Assembly (NCBI GenBank): GCA_002434915.1 | Contig: DJLG01000177.1 | Coordinates: forward strand, 5,001 to 65,865 | Reading direction: 5' to 3' | DNA from: Proteobacteria bacterium UBA6522 | Lineage (GTDB): Bacteria > Pseudomonadota > Gammaproteobacteria > Steroidobacterales > Rariloculaceae | Length of the DNA: 60,865 bases | In this document: positions 9,356 through 18,369 of the stretch, in pieces | How the letters are laid out: each line of letters begins with the position of its first letter | Position numbering within the stretch: position 1 is the first letter of the stretch | Translations under genes and position numbers: made by a program | The notes under the pieces: model-generated | The model's input: the letters and a program-made list of their open reading frames with translations, nothing else | Databases searched by the model: none | Told to the model about the DNA's origin: nothing

Positions 9356-10052
9356 GACAGAGCCTAAATCCATACTTGCCGCAAAAAATCTGACTAAAAA
9401 GGTTACCAGCCCAGAGGGGGAACTGACCATCCTCAATGAGGCTTCCTTTCAAATAAATTGTGGTGAGACTGCTGCAATAGTTGGGCCATCCGGAGCCGGG
9501 AAGTCTACCTTGCTGGCCCTTCTTGCTGGTCTTGATGAGCCAACATCAGGCAAAGTTTGGTTAAACGGGGTAGAGCTCTCAACTATGGATGAGGATGGTC
9601 GAGCGCTACTTAGGAACCATCAGGTGGGATTTATTTTTCAATCATTTCATTTGCTTTCTTCATTAACGGCACTTGAAAATGTGCTTTTACCACTAGAATT
9701 AAGTGGCACGATGGAAGCTATGAGTCTTGCACAAGAAGCATTGGAGCAAGTAGGTCTTAACTCACGTATGCATCACTACCCTCGCCAACTATCCGGAGGT
9801 GAGAAGCAAAGAGTTGCTATAGCTAGGGCTTTTGTTACAACTCCATCACTACTTTTTGCAGATGAGCCTACTGGAAATTTAGACAATAAATCAGGCGAGC
9901 TTATTTTAAATTTATTATTCCAATTAAATGCTGCCGCTAATACTACCCTTGTACTAGTTACCCACGACCTCACTGCCGCAGCACGCTGTGACCGTGTACT
10001 TGAAATGGCCGCAGGAAGTATCGTTAATAATGTTAATGATCAAACACTGTAA
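9354..10052 (+). CDS. ybbA: YbbA-like ABC transporter ATP-binding protein
   Basis: ABC ATPase of 232 residues of the LolD/MacB/YbbA type. Walker A GPSGAGKST is at 44-52, Q-loop FIFQSFHLL near 90, the signature LSGGEKQRVAIARAF near 141 and Walker B LLFADEPTGNLD near 160, followed by a conserved H-loop VTHD. It is divergent from tesA, as ybbA is in E. coli, but the large permease (YbbP) that should follow is missing: a convergent dehydrogenase gene begins 29 bp after the stop. Either the permease is encoded elsewhere or the ATPase serves another MacB/FtsX-type permease. Confidence 0.9.
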   Translation: MTEPKSILAAKNLTKKVTSPEGELTILNEASFQINCGETAAIVGPSGAGKSTLLALLAGLDEPTSGKVWLNGVELSTMDEDGRALLRNHQVGFIFQSFHLLSSLTALENVLLPLELSGTMEAMSLAQEALEQVGLNSRMHHYPRQLSGGEKQRVAIARAFVTTPSLLFADEPTGNLDNKSGELILNLLFQLNAAANTTLVLVTHDLTAAARCDRVLEMAAGSIVNNVNDQTL

Positions 10053-10081
10053 TAAATAACTAATTTTTTATTAATTTATGT

Positions 10082-11050
10082 TTAGACAACCCTTCTAAGT
10101 TTTCCGCCAGCCAGATAGTCCGCAATATTTTCTGCCATTTGGTCCAATGCGCGTTGTCGTGACTCTTTTGATGACCATGCAATATGTGGCGTCATTATTA
10201 AATTTTGAATATCAGATCTTAGTAGGGGTTCATCATCCTCAGGAGGCTCTTTAGATAGAACATCTATGCCAGCACCTCCTATGAACCCAGAATCCAAAGC
10301 GCTTACTAATGCCTGGCTATCGATTAATCCACCACGGGCTGTATTTATTAATAGAGCATCCGATTTCATCATATTGAGCTCTTCTACTCCGATGAGATGA
10401 CGAGTTGTCGGAGTAAGTGGACAGTGTAGACTAATAATATCAGCGTCCTTTAGCACTCTGTGCAAGGTTGTCCTTCCTTCTCGAAGACCATCTTCATGAA
10501 TCTTTATTCGGTCTGCAACAAGCACTTCCATGCCAAAGCATTTTGCTGCCTCTGCAACGGCAGAACCTAAATTACCATAGCCTATGATTCCAATCGTCTT
10601 ACCCGTCAATTCCCGGATTGGGTATTCAGCAAGAGCTCGCGTCTCAGTATCCTCCCAAGCTTTACCCGAAGATGGTGTCGGACATCCTCTTATATGCCTT
10701 GTTAGCCCAAGGATAAGTGACATGACATGCTGAACAACGCTTGCCGTACAGTAGCCTCGAATATTTGAAACGGCTATTCCTCTCTCCCTAGCAGCTTCCA
10801 AATCTATATTATCTGTACCAGTAGCTGCTAGTACGATTAATTCTAAGTCCTTACAAGCCATTATGGTTTCTTTGTCTAAAACCAATTTATTTAACATAGC
10901 AATCTGCTTACCATACAGTCGCTGTAACAATTCATCCTTATTTGAATGGCCGTGATAGTTGATCTGTAATAACTTGTCTAAAAGGGTTGTATCCACACCA
11001 GAGCCGAGAGAGGAAAAATCAAGAAATGCGGCTTTCATCTGACTGGACAT
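10082..11050 (-). CDS. D-2-hydroxyacid dehydrogenase (glycerate dehydrogenase/hydroxypyruvate reductase type)
   Basis: NAD(P)-dependent D-isomer-specific 2-hydroxyacid dehydrogenase of 322 residues. The Rossmann motif GYGNLG is at 157-162 within TIGIIGYGNLGSAVAEAA. The catalytic Arg lies in NTARGGLID, the Glu in SKEPPEDD and the His in TPHIAWSS. The segment AATGTDNIDLEAARERGI is typical of the glycerate dehydrogenase (HprA) branch, but phosphoglycerate or other 2-hydroxyacids are possible substrates. The gene is convergent with the YbbA-like gene and divergent from the UPF0260 gene, so it is probably monocistronic. Confidence 0.88.
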   Translation of the reverse strand: MSSQMKAAFLDFSSLGSGVDTTLLDKLLQINYHGHSNKDELLQRLYGKQIAMLNKLVLDKETIMACKDLELIVLAATGTDNIDLEAARERGIAVSNIRGYCTASVVQHVMSLILGLTRHIRGCPTPSSGKAWEDTETRALAEYPIRELTGKTIGIIGYGNLGSAVAEAAKCFGMEVLVADRIKIHEDGLREGRTTLHRVLKDADIISLHCPLTPTTRHLIGVEELNMMKSDALLINTARGGLIDSQALVSALDSGFIGGAGIDVLSKEPPEDDEPLLRSDIQNLIMTPHIAWSSKESRQRALDQMAENIADYLAGGKLRRVV

Positions 11051-11111
11051 GACTGAGAAGCTTACACTATTAATTTATGACTAAATCGCCTTTATAAGGA
11101 ATAACAACTAA

Positions 11112-11573
11112 ATGAATAAACCCTTTTGGGAGTCAAAGTCCCTGGCCCAAATGAATGCTTCTGAATGGGAATCGCTCTGCGATGGCTGTGGGCGTTGCTG
11201 TCTTCATAAGCTTGAGGATGAGGAGACGAATGAGGTTCACTACACCGATGTTGCCTGCCGGTTACTACATATAAAGGATTGTCGATGCACGCACTATGAA
11301 TCCCGGCTCGAATTTGTTCCAGACTGCATAGTACTAACACCTGACAATCTTGAATCCCTAGCTTGGATGCCAACGACATGCGCTTATCGACGTATCTCAG
11401 AAGGTCGAGGTCTTGCAAAATGGCATCCCCTTATTTCGGGAGACCCAAAAAGCGTGCATCAGGCTGGCATATCTATAAGCGGTCGCTGTATCTCCGAGTC
11501 CAGTGTAAAAGAAGATGAAATACAAGAACGAACTATTAGTTGGCTTCGCCCACCCAAGGAAAAATCCAAATAA
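11112..11573 (+). CDS. UPF0260 (YcgN-like) cysteine-cluster protein
   Basis: Protein of 153 residues matching the YcgN/UPF0260 family: the N-terminal WESLCDGCGRCCLHKLEDE (Cys 23, 26, 29, 30), then DVACRLLHIKDCRCTHYE and DCIVLTPDN, ending with AYRRISEGRGLAKWHPL. The cysteine arrangement suggests metal or iron-sulfur binding of the zinc/iron-chelating family; no biochemical role is established. ATG 11112 has no strong Shine-Dalgarno. It is flanked by minus-strand genes on both sides, so it is transcribed alone. Confidence 0.9.
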   Translation: MNKPFWESKSLAQMNASEWESLCDGCGRCCLHKLEDEETNEVHYTDVACRLLHIKDCRCTHYESRLEFVPDCIVLTPDNLESLAWMPTTCAYRRISEGRGLAKWHPLISGDPKSVHQAGISISGRCISESSVKEDEIQERTISWLRPPKEKSK

Positions 11574-11584
11574 TTGCTATCTAA

Positions 11585-14326
11585 CTAGCCGGTATTTTGC
11601 ATTCCATGAGCAATACCATTAATACTGGCCATCAATGCCTGCAATACAGAGTCGTCTTTGCTCTCACCATCTCTCCAACGCTTAAGAAGGTCTACCTGTA
11701 TGAGGCTCATAGGGTCAACATATGGATTACGAAGCCTTATCGCTCTTCGTAATGTGTCATCTTTTTCTAGAATCTCTGACTGACTTGTTATTTTAAGAAT
11801 TAAATCAACACAAAGATCATGCTCTGCACGTATCAGCGGAAAAAATTCATTATGCAAAGGCCCTGCAAGTTTTGAATATCTTTCAGCTATTGCGATATCA
11901 ACCTTACCTAATACAACCTCTGCATCTAAAATAAGAACTTTGAAGAATGGCCATTCTACTAGCATCTGCTTAAGCTCATCTGCGCCAAATTTCTCGCAAG
12001 CATGGTGGAGTCCTGTCCCAAGACCAAACCAACCGGGCAAAATCAATCTGTTCTGCGTCCATGCAAACGCCCAAGGAATTGCGCGTAACTCAGAAAGCCG
12101 CTCATCATCCATTCTCAAACCAGGACGAGATCCGATCCCCAATTTTTCTATTACATCAATCGGTGTAGCTCTTCGGAAATAATCTGGGAACTTCTCCTGA
12201 TCATAGATCATATTCTTATATGCTTGGCGACTTACCTCCGAAATTTCGCCCATAATTTCGCGCCAATTTTCAGTGGCTTGGTAAGGCTTATCATGTCGGG
12301 CAGTAACAAATAGGACTGATGCTACTGTCTGTTCAAGAGATCGCATAGCGATTGTTTTGAGGCCATATTTTGCATTAATAACATCGCCTTGTTCCGTCAT
12401 ACGAAGACGGCCCATGATAGCGCCAGGTGGCGACGCGAGAATTGCCTCATGTAAATGCCCACCTCCCCGACTCACAGTTCCCCCACGACCATGGAATAAG
12501 GTCAAACGAACATTAAATTTGTTAGTAATGTCTGCTAATGATTTTTGTGCGTTATGCAATGTCCAGCGCGCAGCAGCAGGTCCATCGTCCTTATTACTAT
12601 CTGAATGCCCGATCATGACCATCTGATGATTACCCCTATGCTCAAGATGTGATCGGTAAATCTCATCAGAAAGCAAGCTCTCCATAATTACTGAAGAATT
12701 TTCGAGATCTTCGATTGTTTCAAACAATGGCACAACATCTAGAGGTACTGGCGCACCCTTTGGTCCCAAATCACCCCATTTCGCTAAAAGTAATACAGAT
12801 AAAATATCATCTGGACCATGGGCCATGCTGACAATATAGGGTCCTATAGAGTTGATACCGTATTTTCGCCTACAGTGCGAGATCGCCTTAAATACTGAAA
12901 GTGTTTTTCGCGCTCCTGAAGAGAGAGAGCCTATGGCTGACTCTCTTCTCTCGAGCGCCTCTTTTAAACGTTCGGTGCGTACTTCAACACTACTTTCATG
13001 CCAACCGCGCTCCTTCAAACCCTCGCTTATAACACCACGATGTACAACGGCGTTCTGCCGAAGATCCAAGGTTGCAATATGAAACCCAAATGTCTCCGCA
13101 CGACGACGAAGTCTTTTTACTGAAAATAAGCCCGCATTACGCCCCTTATTCGCTCGCAAGCTATCTTCAATAAGCACGATATCTTGAATAAACTCATCTG
13201 GTGACTCATAGGGAAAAGCACTATCGTCATAAGTGGCTTGCAGTCGTGCCGCCGCGAGCCTAAAAAAAACTCGGTAAGGCATCTCCCGGTGTCTTTCAGG
13301 TATAGAGCTCGATGCCTCTGGAAAATGACTAGCATAGACTTCAATTTGACTATGCAATGCGTCATTAATGTTTATTCGACCCTTACTTTGACTCAGCTTT
13401 TGTGAAAGGGCTATACATTCGTTGTAATAAAGGTTTAAAACCAAAGCTCTTTGACGCGTAAGTGTCTCGCGAATATTCTTTGCCGTGACATTTGGATTAC
13501 CGTCCATATCGCCGCCAACCCATGACCCAAACTTGATTAAGTTAGAGGAAGGAATCCTTATGCTTTGATCAGGAAAAACCGATTTCACAGCATCTTCAAG
13601 GCCTTCATAGAAGACTGGGATAATTCGGCATAAGACGTCAGTCAAAAAGAATAGAGCATGTTCAGCTTCATCGGCAACACGCATATATGCCTGTGGATGC
13701 TCTTCAGTTTGCCAGCCGGATGTCATTTCATGAAGTATTCGACCTAACACTTCTTGCTCTTCCTGAGGTGTTAGATAGGGATCGAGCATTGCAACTAAAT
13801 GGCGAGCAATATTCTGCTGTTTACGAAGCAGGGTCCGGCGGCTGGCCTCGGTAGGGTGGGCAGTAAAAACTGGCTCAACAGATATCTGTGCTAGAGCATC
13901 TTCTATATCTGGAGCTTCAAGACCAGACTCTTTCAACTGCTTCAATATATCTAAAAAACCAAGAGGCTGATGCTTTATAGAATCTCTCAGATAAGCTCGT
14001 CGCCTTCTAATGCGATGAACCTTCTCGGCCATGTTGACCATTTGAAAATAAGTCGAAAATGCACGTATAAAATCCCTTGCTGTACCAGGCTCTAATGCTG
14101 AAAGTAAGGCTTGCAACTTTTCAAGTTCGTCAACACTGCCTTCTCTGTGAGCTATAGAAATTCTGCGTGCTTCCTCCACCAAGTCAAAAAGAGCCTCCCC
14201 TCCCTGCTCTTTTACTAACTCTCCAACCAACTCTCCAAGTCGACGGACATCGGCCTTCAGGGCCTGATCTTTTTCAGCAAAGAAGATTTCCTCGCGGCGA
14301 ACTTTTTTTAATTTGGAAGATGACAT
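11585..14326 (-). CDS. ppc: Phosphoenolpyruvate carboxylase
   Basis: Anaplerotic enzyme of 913 residues that carboxylates PEP to oxaloacetate. The catalytic His 157 lies in VEPVFTAHPTEASRR (151-165). Further conserved stretches are MIGHSDSNKDDGPAAARW, the FHGRGGTVSRGGG loop, LRMTEQGDVINAKYG and the C-terminal GMQNTG, close to the canonical MRNTG end. Length is slightly above the E. coli enzyme. It follows the ABC exporter gene on the same strand in the sense that the exporter lies downstream, 39 bp after the ppc start region; the order is exporter at 14366-16201, then ppc, transcribed leftward, so ppc may be cotranscribed from the exporter promoter. Confidence 0.96.
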   Translation of the reverse strand: MSSSKLKKVRREEIFFAEKDQALKADVRRLGELVGELVKEQGGEALFDLVEEARRISIAHREGSVDELEKLQALLSALEPGTARDFIRAFSTYFQMVNMAEKVHRIRRRRAYLRDSIKHQPLGFLDILKQLKESGLEAPDIEDALAQISVEPVFTAHPTEASRRTLLRKQQNIARHLVAMLDPYLTPQEEQEVLGRILHEMTSGWQTEEHPQAYMRVADEAEHALFFLTDVLCRIIPVFYEGLEDAVKSVFPDQSIRIPSSNLIKFGSWVGGDMDGNPNVTAKNIRETLTRQRALVLNLYYNECIALSQKLSQSKGRININDALHSQIEVYASHFPEASSSIPERHREMPYRVFFRLAAARLQATYDDSAFPYESPDEFIQDIVLIEDSLRANKGRNAGLFSVKRLRRRAETFGFHIATLDLRQNAVVHRGVISEGLKERGWHESSVEVRTERLKEALERRESAIGSLSSGARKTLSVFKAISHCRRKYGINSIGPYIVSMAHGPDDILSVLLLAKWGDLGPKGAPVPLDVVPLFETIEDLENSSVIMESLLSDEIYRSHLEHRGNHQMVMIGHSDSNKDDGPAAARWTLHNAQKSLADITNKFNVRLTLFHGRGGTVSRGGGHLHEAILASPPGAIMGRLRMTEQGDVINAKYGLKTIAMRSLEQTVASVLFVTARHDKPYQATENWREIMGEISEVSRQAYKNMIYDQEKFPDYFRRATPIDVIEKLGIGSRPGLRMDDERLSELRAIPWAFAWTQNRLILPGWFGLGTGLHHACEKFGADELKQMLVEWPFFKVLILDAEVVLGKVDIAIAERYSKLAGPLHNEFFPLIRAEHDLCVDLILKITSQSEILEKDDTLRRAIRLRNPYVDPMSLIQVDLLKRWRDGESKDDSVLQALMASINGIAHGMQNTG

Positions 14327-14365
14327 TAGAAGACTTACCGTCGGAAGAAATAGTACCTTACTACA

Positions 14366-16201
14366 CTACCTGTAACCACGCGCCTGAAGCTCAAAAAGAC
14401 GTGCATATTGACCTCCCATTGCAAGCAGTTCTCCATGGCTCCCTCTCTCAATGATTTCGCCTTGATCCATAACCATTATCAGCTCTGCCCTACGAACAGT
14501 TGAAAATCTATGGGAAATAAGAATTGCTATCTTATCAGCTGTTAGGGACTGAAAATCGTCAAATATCTCAGACTCTGTCTGAGAATCCATTGAGGCTGTG
14601 GGCTCATCAAGAACAAGTATATCGGCGCCGGTTCTCATAAAGGCTCGTGATAAGGCGACACGCTGCCACTCACCACCAGATAACTCTTGTCCTTTATTAA
14701 ACCAACGGCCTAATGGGGTTTGATAACCTTCCGGTAATTTATCAATAAATTTTGCTGCTTTTCCTTTGGTAGCGGCATCAATCCACCTCTCATCTTCCCA
14801 AAGATGACCAACGTCACCTACACCTATGTTTTCACCTACGGGTAACTGATAACGATTAAAGTCCTGAAAAATAACCCCTATCGATTTTCTTAACTCGGCA
14901 AGATTCCATTGCGACAGTTCCATACCTTGATAGTAAATGGAGCCACTATCCGGCGGATAAAGCCCTGCCATAAGCTTAATTAAAGTAGTCTTCCCAGATC
15001 CATTTAACCCAACAATTGCCACGCTTTGACCAGGCCTTATAGAAAAACTGACATTGCGAACCGCAGAATGCGATCCACCAGGGTAGGTGAAACTCACGTT
15101 ATCAAAAGTCAAACCAGCAGAAGGATCAGGTCCTGTCGTACTTATTCCATGGCCTTGCGGTGTTTCTTCCTCAAGGTATTCATAAAGATTAGATAAATAC
15201 AGATTGTCCTCATACATACCACCAATTGATGTCAACATAGAAGAAACAGATGACTGCCCTTGTTTAAAAACAAGAAGATACATTGTCATCTCGCCGAGAC
15301 TTATTGAACCTTGAATCGTCGATACGGCAATCCATGCATAGGTGCTATAAAAAGCAACATTACCAAAAAGACTAAGTGCAAAACCCCACCCATCTCGCCG
15401 GATAGCAAGCTTACGATCCTCTTCATATAAAACTCCAAAAATGTTCCTATATCTGCTCATGAGTTCTCGGCCGAGCGAGAATAGTTTCACTTCCTTTGCA
15501 TGATCCTCACGAGCTAGCACCATCTCCAAATACAACAACATTCTTCTCTCAGGAGACCGGCGACGAAATACTCGGAATCGCTCACCAGAAAAAGCAGTTT
15601 CTGCCGCAAAGGCTGGAATACCTGCGGCAATCAGTATCAATACTGCCCAAGGTGAGAATTGCAGTAAAAGGCCACCAAAACTTGCCAGTGATATACCATG
15701 CTGTGCAAGCCCAAAGGTTCGATTAACTAGACTAAGTGGTCGACTTGAAGCTTCCTGACGAGCTCTGTTGAGCTTGTCATAAAATTCGGAATCCTCAAAT
15801 TGAGCTAAATCAAGCGTTAAAGCCTTTTCAAGAATTAAAATATTGACTCGTTGACTAAGAAGAACGCGAAGTAGCGCCTGGCAGAAACCTATTGCACGCT
15901 GAACACCAGCTAGGCCGGCCACTAGGAGACCCTCCACAATCACCCAGGCAAAAACCAAAGAATATTCTGCTGAACCACCGTCTTGAACTGTAACTATTTC
16001 GCTAACTACACCATCCACTATCAACTTACCTACATAAGCAACGGCAGCAGGAAGGACTCCAGCGGTCACTGTGAATAGAGCGAGCGCTATTGTTAAGCCT
16101 CTATGAGTAGACCAAACGAGCTGGATAGCTCGGCGACTATAGCGAAACACGCCGAAATAACTTTCAAGCGTAACGTCTTCATTCGCGGGATATCGAAGCA
16201 T
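14366..16201 (-). CDS. ABC exporter, fused membrane and ATPase domains
   Basis: Half-transporter of 611 residues of the ABCB/MsbA-like exporter class: an N-terminal transmembrane region with hydrophobic segments near 37-62, 82-104, 172-200 and 275-315, then an ATPase domain with Walker A GLNGSGKTT (398-406), Q-loop VIFQDFNRYQL, signature LSGGEWQRVALSRAF (507-521), Walker B ILVLDEPTASMD (528-539) and H-loop LISHRFSTV. It would act as a homodimer in the inner membrane. The substrate cannot be read from sequence; the divergent neighbour is an SLC13-type transporter and the downstream neighbour ppc. ATG 16201 fits a cytosolic leader of about 30 residues. Confidence 0.88.
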   Translation of the reverse strand: MLRYPANEDVTLESYFGVFRYSRRAIQLVWSTHRGLTIALALFTVTAGVLPAAVAYVGKLIVDGVVSEIVTVQDGGSAEYSLVFAWVIVEGLLVAGLAGVQRAIGFCQALLRVLLSQRVNILILEKALTLDLAQFEDSEFYDKLNRARQEASSRPLSLVNRTFGLAQHGISLASFGGLLLQFSPWAVLILIAAGIPAFAAETAFSGERFRVFRRRSPERRMLLYLEMVLAREDHAKEVKLFSLGRELMSRYRNIFGVLYEEDRKLAIRRDGWGFALSLFGNVAFYSTYAWIAVSTIQGSISLGEMTMYLLVFKQGQSSVSSMLTSIGGMYEDNLYLSNLYEYLEEETPQGHGISTTGPDPSAGLTFDNVSFTYPGGSHSAVRNVSFSIRPGQSVAIVGLNGSGKTTLIKLMAGLYPPDSGSIYYQGMELSQWNLAELRKSIGVIFQDFNRYQLPVGENIGVGDVGHLWEDERWIDAATKGKAAKFIDKLPEGYQTPLGRWFNKGQELSGGEWQRVALSRAFMRTGADILVLDEPTASMDSQTESEIFDDFQSLTADKIAILISHRFSTVRRAELIMVMDQGEIIERGSHGELLAMGGQYARLFELQARGYR

Positions 16202-16322
16202 TAATGCGTTATTTCTATGTGGTGGGACAAGTAAGACCTCAATTTTAGTCTATCTGAGTTGGCGACAGTTGAAACACCATGTTATTTAGGGGGTTATAGA
16301 GCAAATACAAAATGAGATATTA

Positions 16323-18137
16323 GTGCCCGATTTACCCAATAGCCATGGCATTTTCGTTCTTCTACTAACGGGGTTTGCTTTTTACCTATTCACAAGAGAT
16401 CGGCTACGCTTAGAAGCTTCTGGGCTTATTATTCTAGTAATCCTCGTTCTGACTTTTGAGTTATTTCCCTACTCAGCTAATGGCGATACCTTATCTCCGA
16501 TCGAATTCCTCTCTGGGTTTGGACATGAAGCACTTATCACAATATGCGCTTTAATGATCCTAGGCAAAGGACTTGAAACTACTGGGACACTTCAGCCTCT
16601 CGCCACGCTCTTAGCTAAAACATGGATGGCACGACCAAGACTATCCAGTCTTGCTACGTTGATCATAAGCGCACTCCTTAGCGCATTCCTTAACAACACG
16701 CCAATCGTTGTGATGTTGCTTCCTGTGCTAGTTGGAGTCGCAGTAAAAAATAACATAGCGCCATCTTCTATACTCATGCCAGTCGGACTAGCCACCATTG
16801 TGGGCGGGATGGCTACCACCATCGGAACATCTACTAACCTTTTAATTGTATCAATAGCAACATCTCAGGGCATGGCGCCGTTGCAAATGTTTGATTTTGC
16901 TTTCCCAGTGCTAATAGTTGGTAGCCTAGGAATATTATACCTGTGGCTAATAGCACCCCGCCTTCTACCGAAACGCAAACCTCCATTATCAGACACGGCA
17001 CCACGAGTTTTTAATGCAAGCTTGCACATTAATGCAGATAGTAAGGCGTGTGGGGCTCCCTTCGCTGAATGCTTAGCTCTAACTAATAACGAAATGAAAG
17101 TAGACCGTATTGATAGAGGGGAAGACCTCTCGGTTACAAAACTGCCTTCTGTAACCATACTTGAAGGCGATCGCTTAGCAGTAAGGGATACACCAGAACG
17201 TCTAAAAAGTTTTGAACAGAAACTGGGCGCAACGTTGCATAACGAGGCAAATAAAAGCCTAAGCGACCAAGAACCACAAAATCTTGCAGAAATAGTGATC
17301 ACAAGAAATTCTATGCTCTACAGAGCTAGTCTTCTCGGCACCCAATTTGCGCAACGAACCAACCTTTTGCCTCTAGCACTCCACAGAGTCCATAACGCAG
17401 GACTAGGAGAAATCTCTCATGAGATTGGAGCAACCTCACTAAGAGCAGGTGATGTAGTGCTAGTTCAGGGGACCGGCTCTGAGTTAAGAAAATTAAAAAC
17501 CCTTGGCACTGAACTTGTACTCGACGGAACAATGAAGCTTCCCTACACACATCGTGCACCAAGAGCAGCAGTTATTATGATGCTCGTGATTCTAACAGCG
17601 GCACTAGGGATCATGCCTATACCAATTGCGGCTCTGACCGGCGTTGGACTGATGCTGGCAACGCGCTGCCTTAGATGGGGAGATGTGTCTGGTGCTTTAT
17701 CGACTCCGATCATTATGATGGTAGTTGCGAGTTTGGCCCTTGGATCAGCTATGACAGAGACTGGTGGGGCACTATATTTTGCTCAAGTTCTTGTGTCCGC
17801 AGTCGAACATCTGCCAATACCCATAATTCTAAGCATACTAATTCTGGTCATGGCAATTCTTACTAATATGGTTTCAAATAATGCAACCGGAGTTATAGGC
17901 GCACCAGTCGCTATTCAAATTGCTGAACAGCTTGGAACCTCACCAGAACCTTTTATTCTTGCGGTTATTTTTGGGGCTAATATGAGTTTTGCAACTGCTT
18001 TTGGCTACAAGACAAATTTATTATTGCTATCTGCCGGAGGGTATAAAGCCACTGATTTTTTAAGAGCAGGTATTCCTCTGATACTGATAATGTGGGTAGG
18101 TTTTTCCATAATCCTGCCCTTTCTATACGACCTTTAA
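16323..18137 (+). CDS. SLC13/CitT-type permease with internal RCK_C (TrkA-C) domains
   Basis: Inner-membrane transporter of 604 residues with two multi-helix halves separated by a soluble insert (about 220-400) that resembles paired TrkA C-terminal (RCK_C) domains, as in YfbS/SAC1-like proteins. The first half contains the repeat signature LNNTPIVVMLLPV and TTIGTSTNLLIVSIA, the second NMVSNNATGVIGAPVAI; such T/S-N motifs form the Na+ and anion binding sites of the divalent anion:Na+ symporter family. Likely substrates are sulfate or dicarboxylates, which cannot be resolved here. It starts at GTG 16323 and is divergent from the ABC exporter. The trp leader begins 60 bp after its stop. Confidence 0.85.
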   Translation: MPDLPNSHGIFVLLLTGFAFYLFTRDRLRLEASGLIILVILVLTFELFPYSANGDTLSPIEFLSGFGHEALITICALMILGKGLETTGTLQPLATLLAKTWMARPRLSSLATLIISALLSAFLNNTPIVVMLLPVLVGVAVKNNIAPSSILMPVGLATIVGGMATTIGTSTNLLIVSIATSQGMAPLQMFDFAFPVLIVGSLGILYLWLIAPRLLPKRKPPLSDTAPRVFNASLHINADSKACGAPFAECLALTNNEMKVDRIDRGEDLSVTKLPSVTILEGDRLAVRDTPERLKSFEQKLGATLHNEANKSLSDQEPQNLAEIVITRNSMLYRASLLGTQFAQRTNLLPLALHRVHNAGLGEISHEIGATSLRAGDVVLVQGTGSELRKLKTLGTELVLDGTMKLPYTHRAPRAAVIMMLVILTAALGIMPIPIAALTGVGLMLATRCLRWGDVSGALSTPIIMMVVASLALGSAMTETGGALYFAQVLVSAVEHLPIPIILSILILVMAILTNMVSNNATGVIGAPVAIQIAEQLGTSPEPFILAVIFGANMSFATAFGYKTNLLLLSAGGYKATDFLRAGIPLILIMWVGFSIILPFLYDL

Positions 18138-18160
18138 GCCTTAATACTGGTTTTTCGGTC

Positions 18161-18190
18161 TTGACCCTCAAGAGCCCCTAGGGACATACT
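18161..18190 (+). promoter_or_regulatory. Candidate sigma-70 promoter for the trp operon
   Basis: TTGACC at 18161-18166 (5 of 6 to the -35 consensus) is followed after 18 bp by CATACT at 18185-18190 (4 of 6 to the -10 consensus). Transcription would start near 18197, directly at the leader ATG (18198), which would make the leader peptide leaderless. That tension lowers confidence; a start further upstream would leave the AGGG at 18180-18183 as a weak ribosome site instead. Confidence 0.4.
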
Positions 18191-18197
18191 TCCCATT

Positions 18198-18278
18198 ATG
18201 AATTATCGTGTGAACACCCATTCCTTCGTAAGGCACTGTTGGCTAAGCTTATCAGCCGAGAGGGTACGGCACGCGTAA
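18198..18278 (+). CDS. trpL: Candidate trp leader peptide (26 codons)
   Basis: Short frame from ATG 18198 to TAA 18276-18278 upstream of trpE. It contains a single tryptophan codon, TGG at 18240-18242 (residue 15, after Cys-14). This codon lies inside the 5' arm of the first leader hairpin (18239-18244), the correct place for a stalled ribosome to prevent hairpin 1:2 and favour the antiterminator. A second possible start is GTG 18210. One Trp codon is few compared with the tandem Trp codons of enteric leaders, so control may be weaker. Too short for standard gene calling; support comes from the RNA structure. Confidence 0.55.
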   Translation: MNYRVNTHSFVRHCWLSLSAERVRHA

Positions 18279-18348
18279 TCTGACCAAAAGAGTCTAATTC
18301 GAACATGCAAACCCATCTCCGCACCTACGGATATGGGTTTTTTGTTTT
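18239..18348 (+). terminator. Transcription attenuator of the trp operon (alternative hairpins and rho-independent terminator)
   Basis: Three mutually exclusive pairings are visible. Hairpin 1:2 joins TTGGCT (18239-18244) to AGCCGA (18254-18259). The antiterminator 2:3 joins CGAGAGGGT (18257-18265) to ACCCATCTCCG (18311-18321) with nine pairs and two single-base bulges. The terminator 3:4 joins AAACCCAT and TCCG (18309-18321) to CGGA and ATGGGTTT (18328-18340) around a six-base loop and runs into a T-rich tract (18338-18348). The terminator ends just before the trpE ribosome site. This is the standard logic of ribosome-mediated attenuation: high Trp lets 1:2 and 3:4 form, low Trp allows 2:3. 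Confidence 0.8.
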
Positions 18349-18369
18349 GTGGCGGCTGGAGAAAAAATT

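Noticed and set aside
16865..17302. 145-residue minus-strand frame
   Set aside because: Antisense to the soluble insert of the SLC13-type transporter; no family features.
18349..18369. GTG 18349 as trpE start
   Set aside because: It abuts the terminator T tract with no ribosome site, whereas GTG 18370 has GGAG eight bases upstream.
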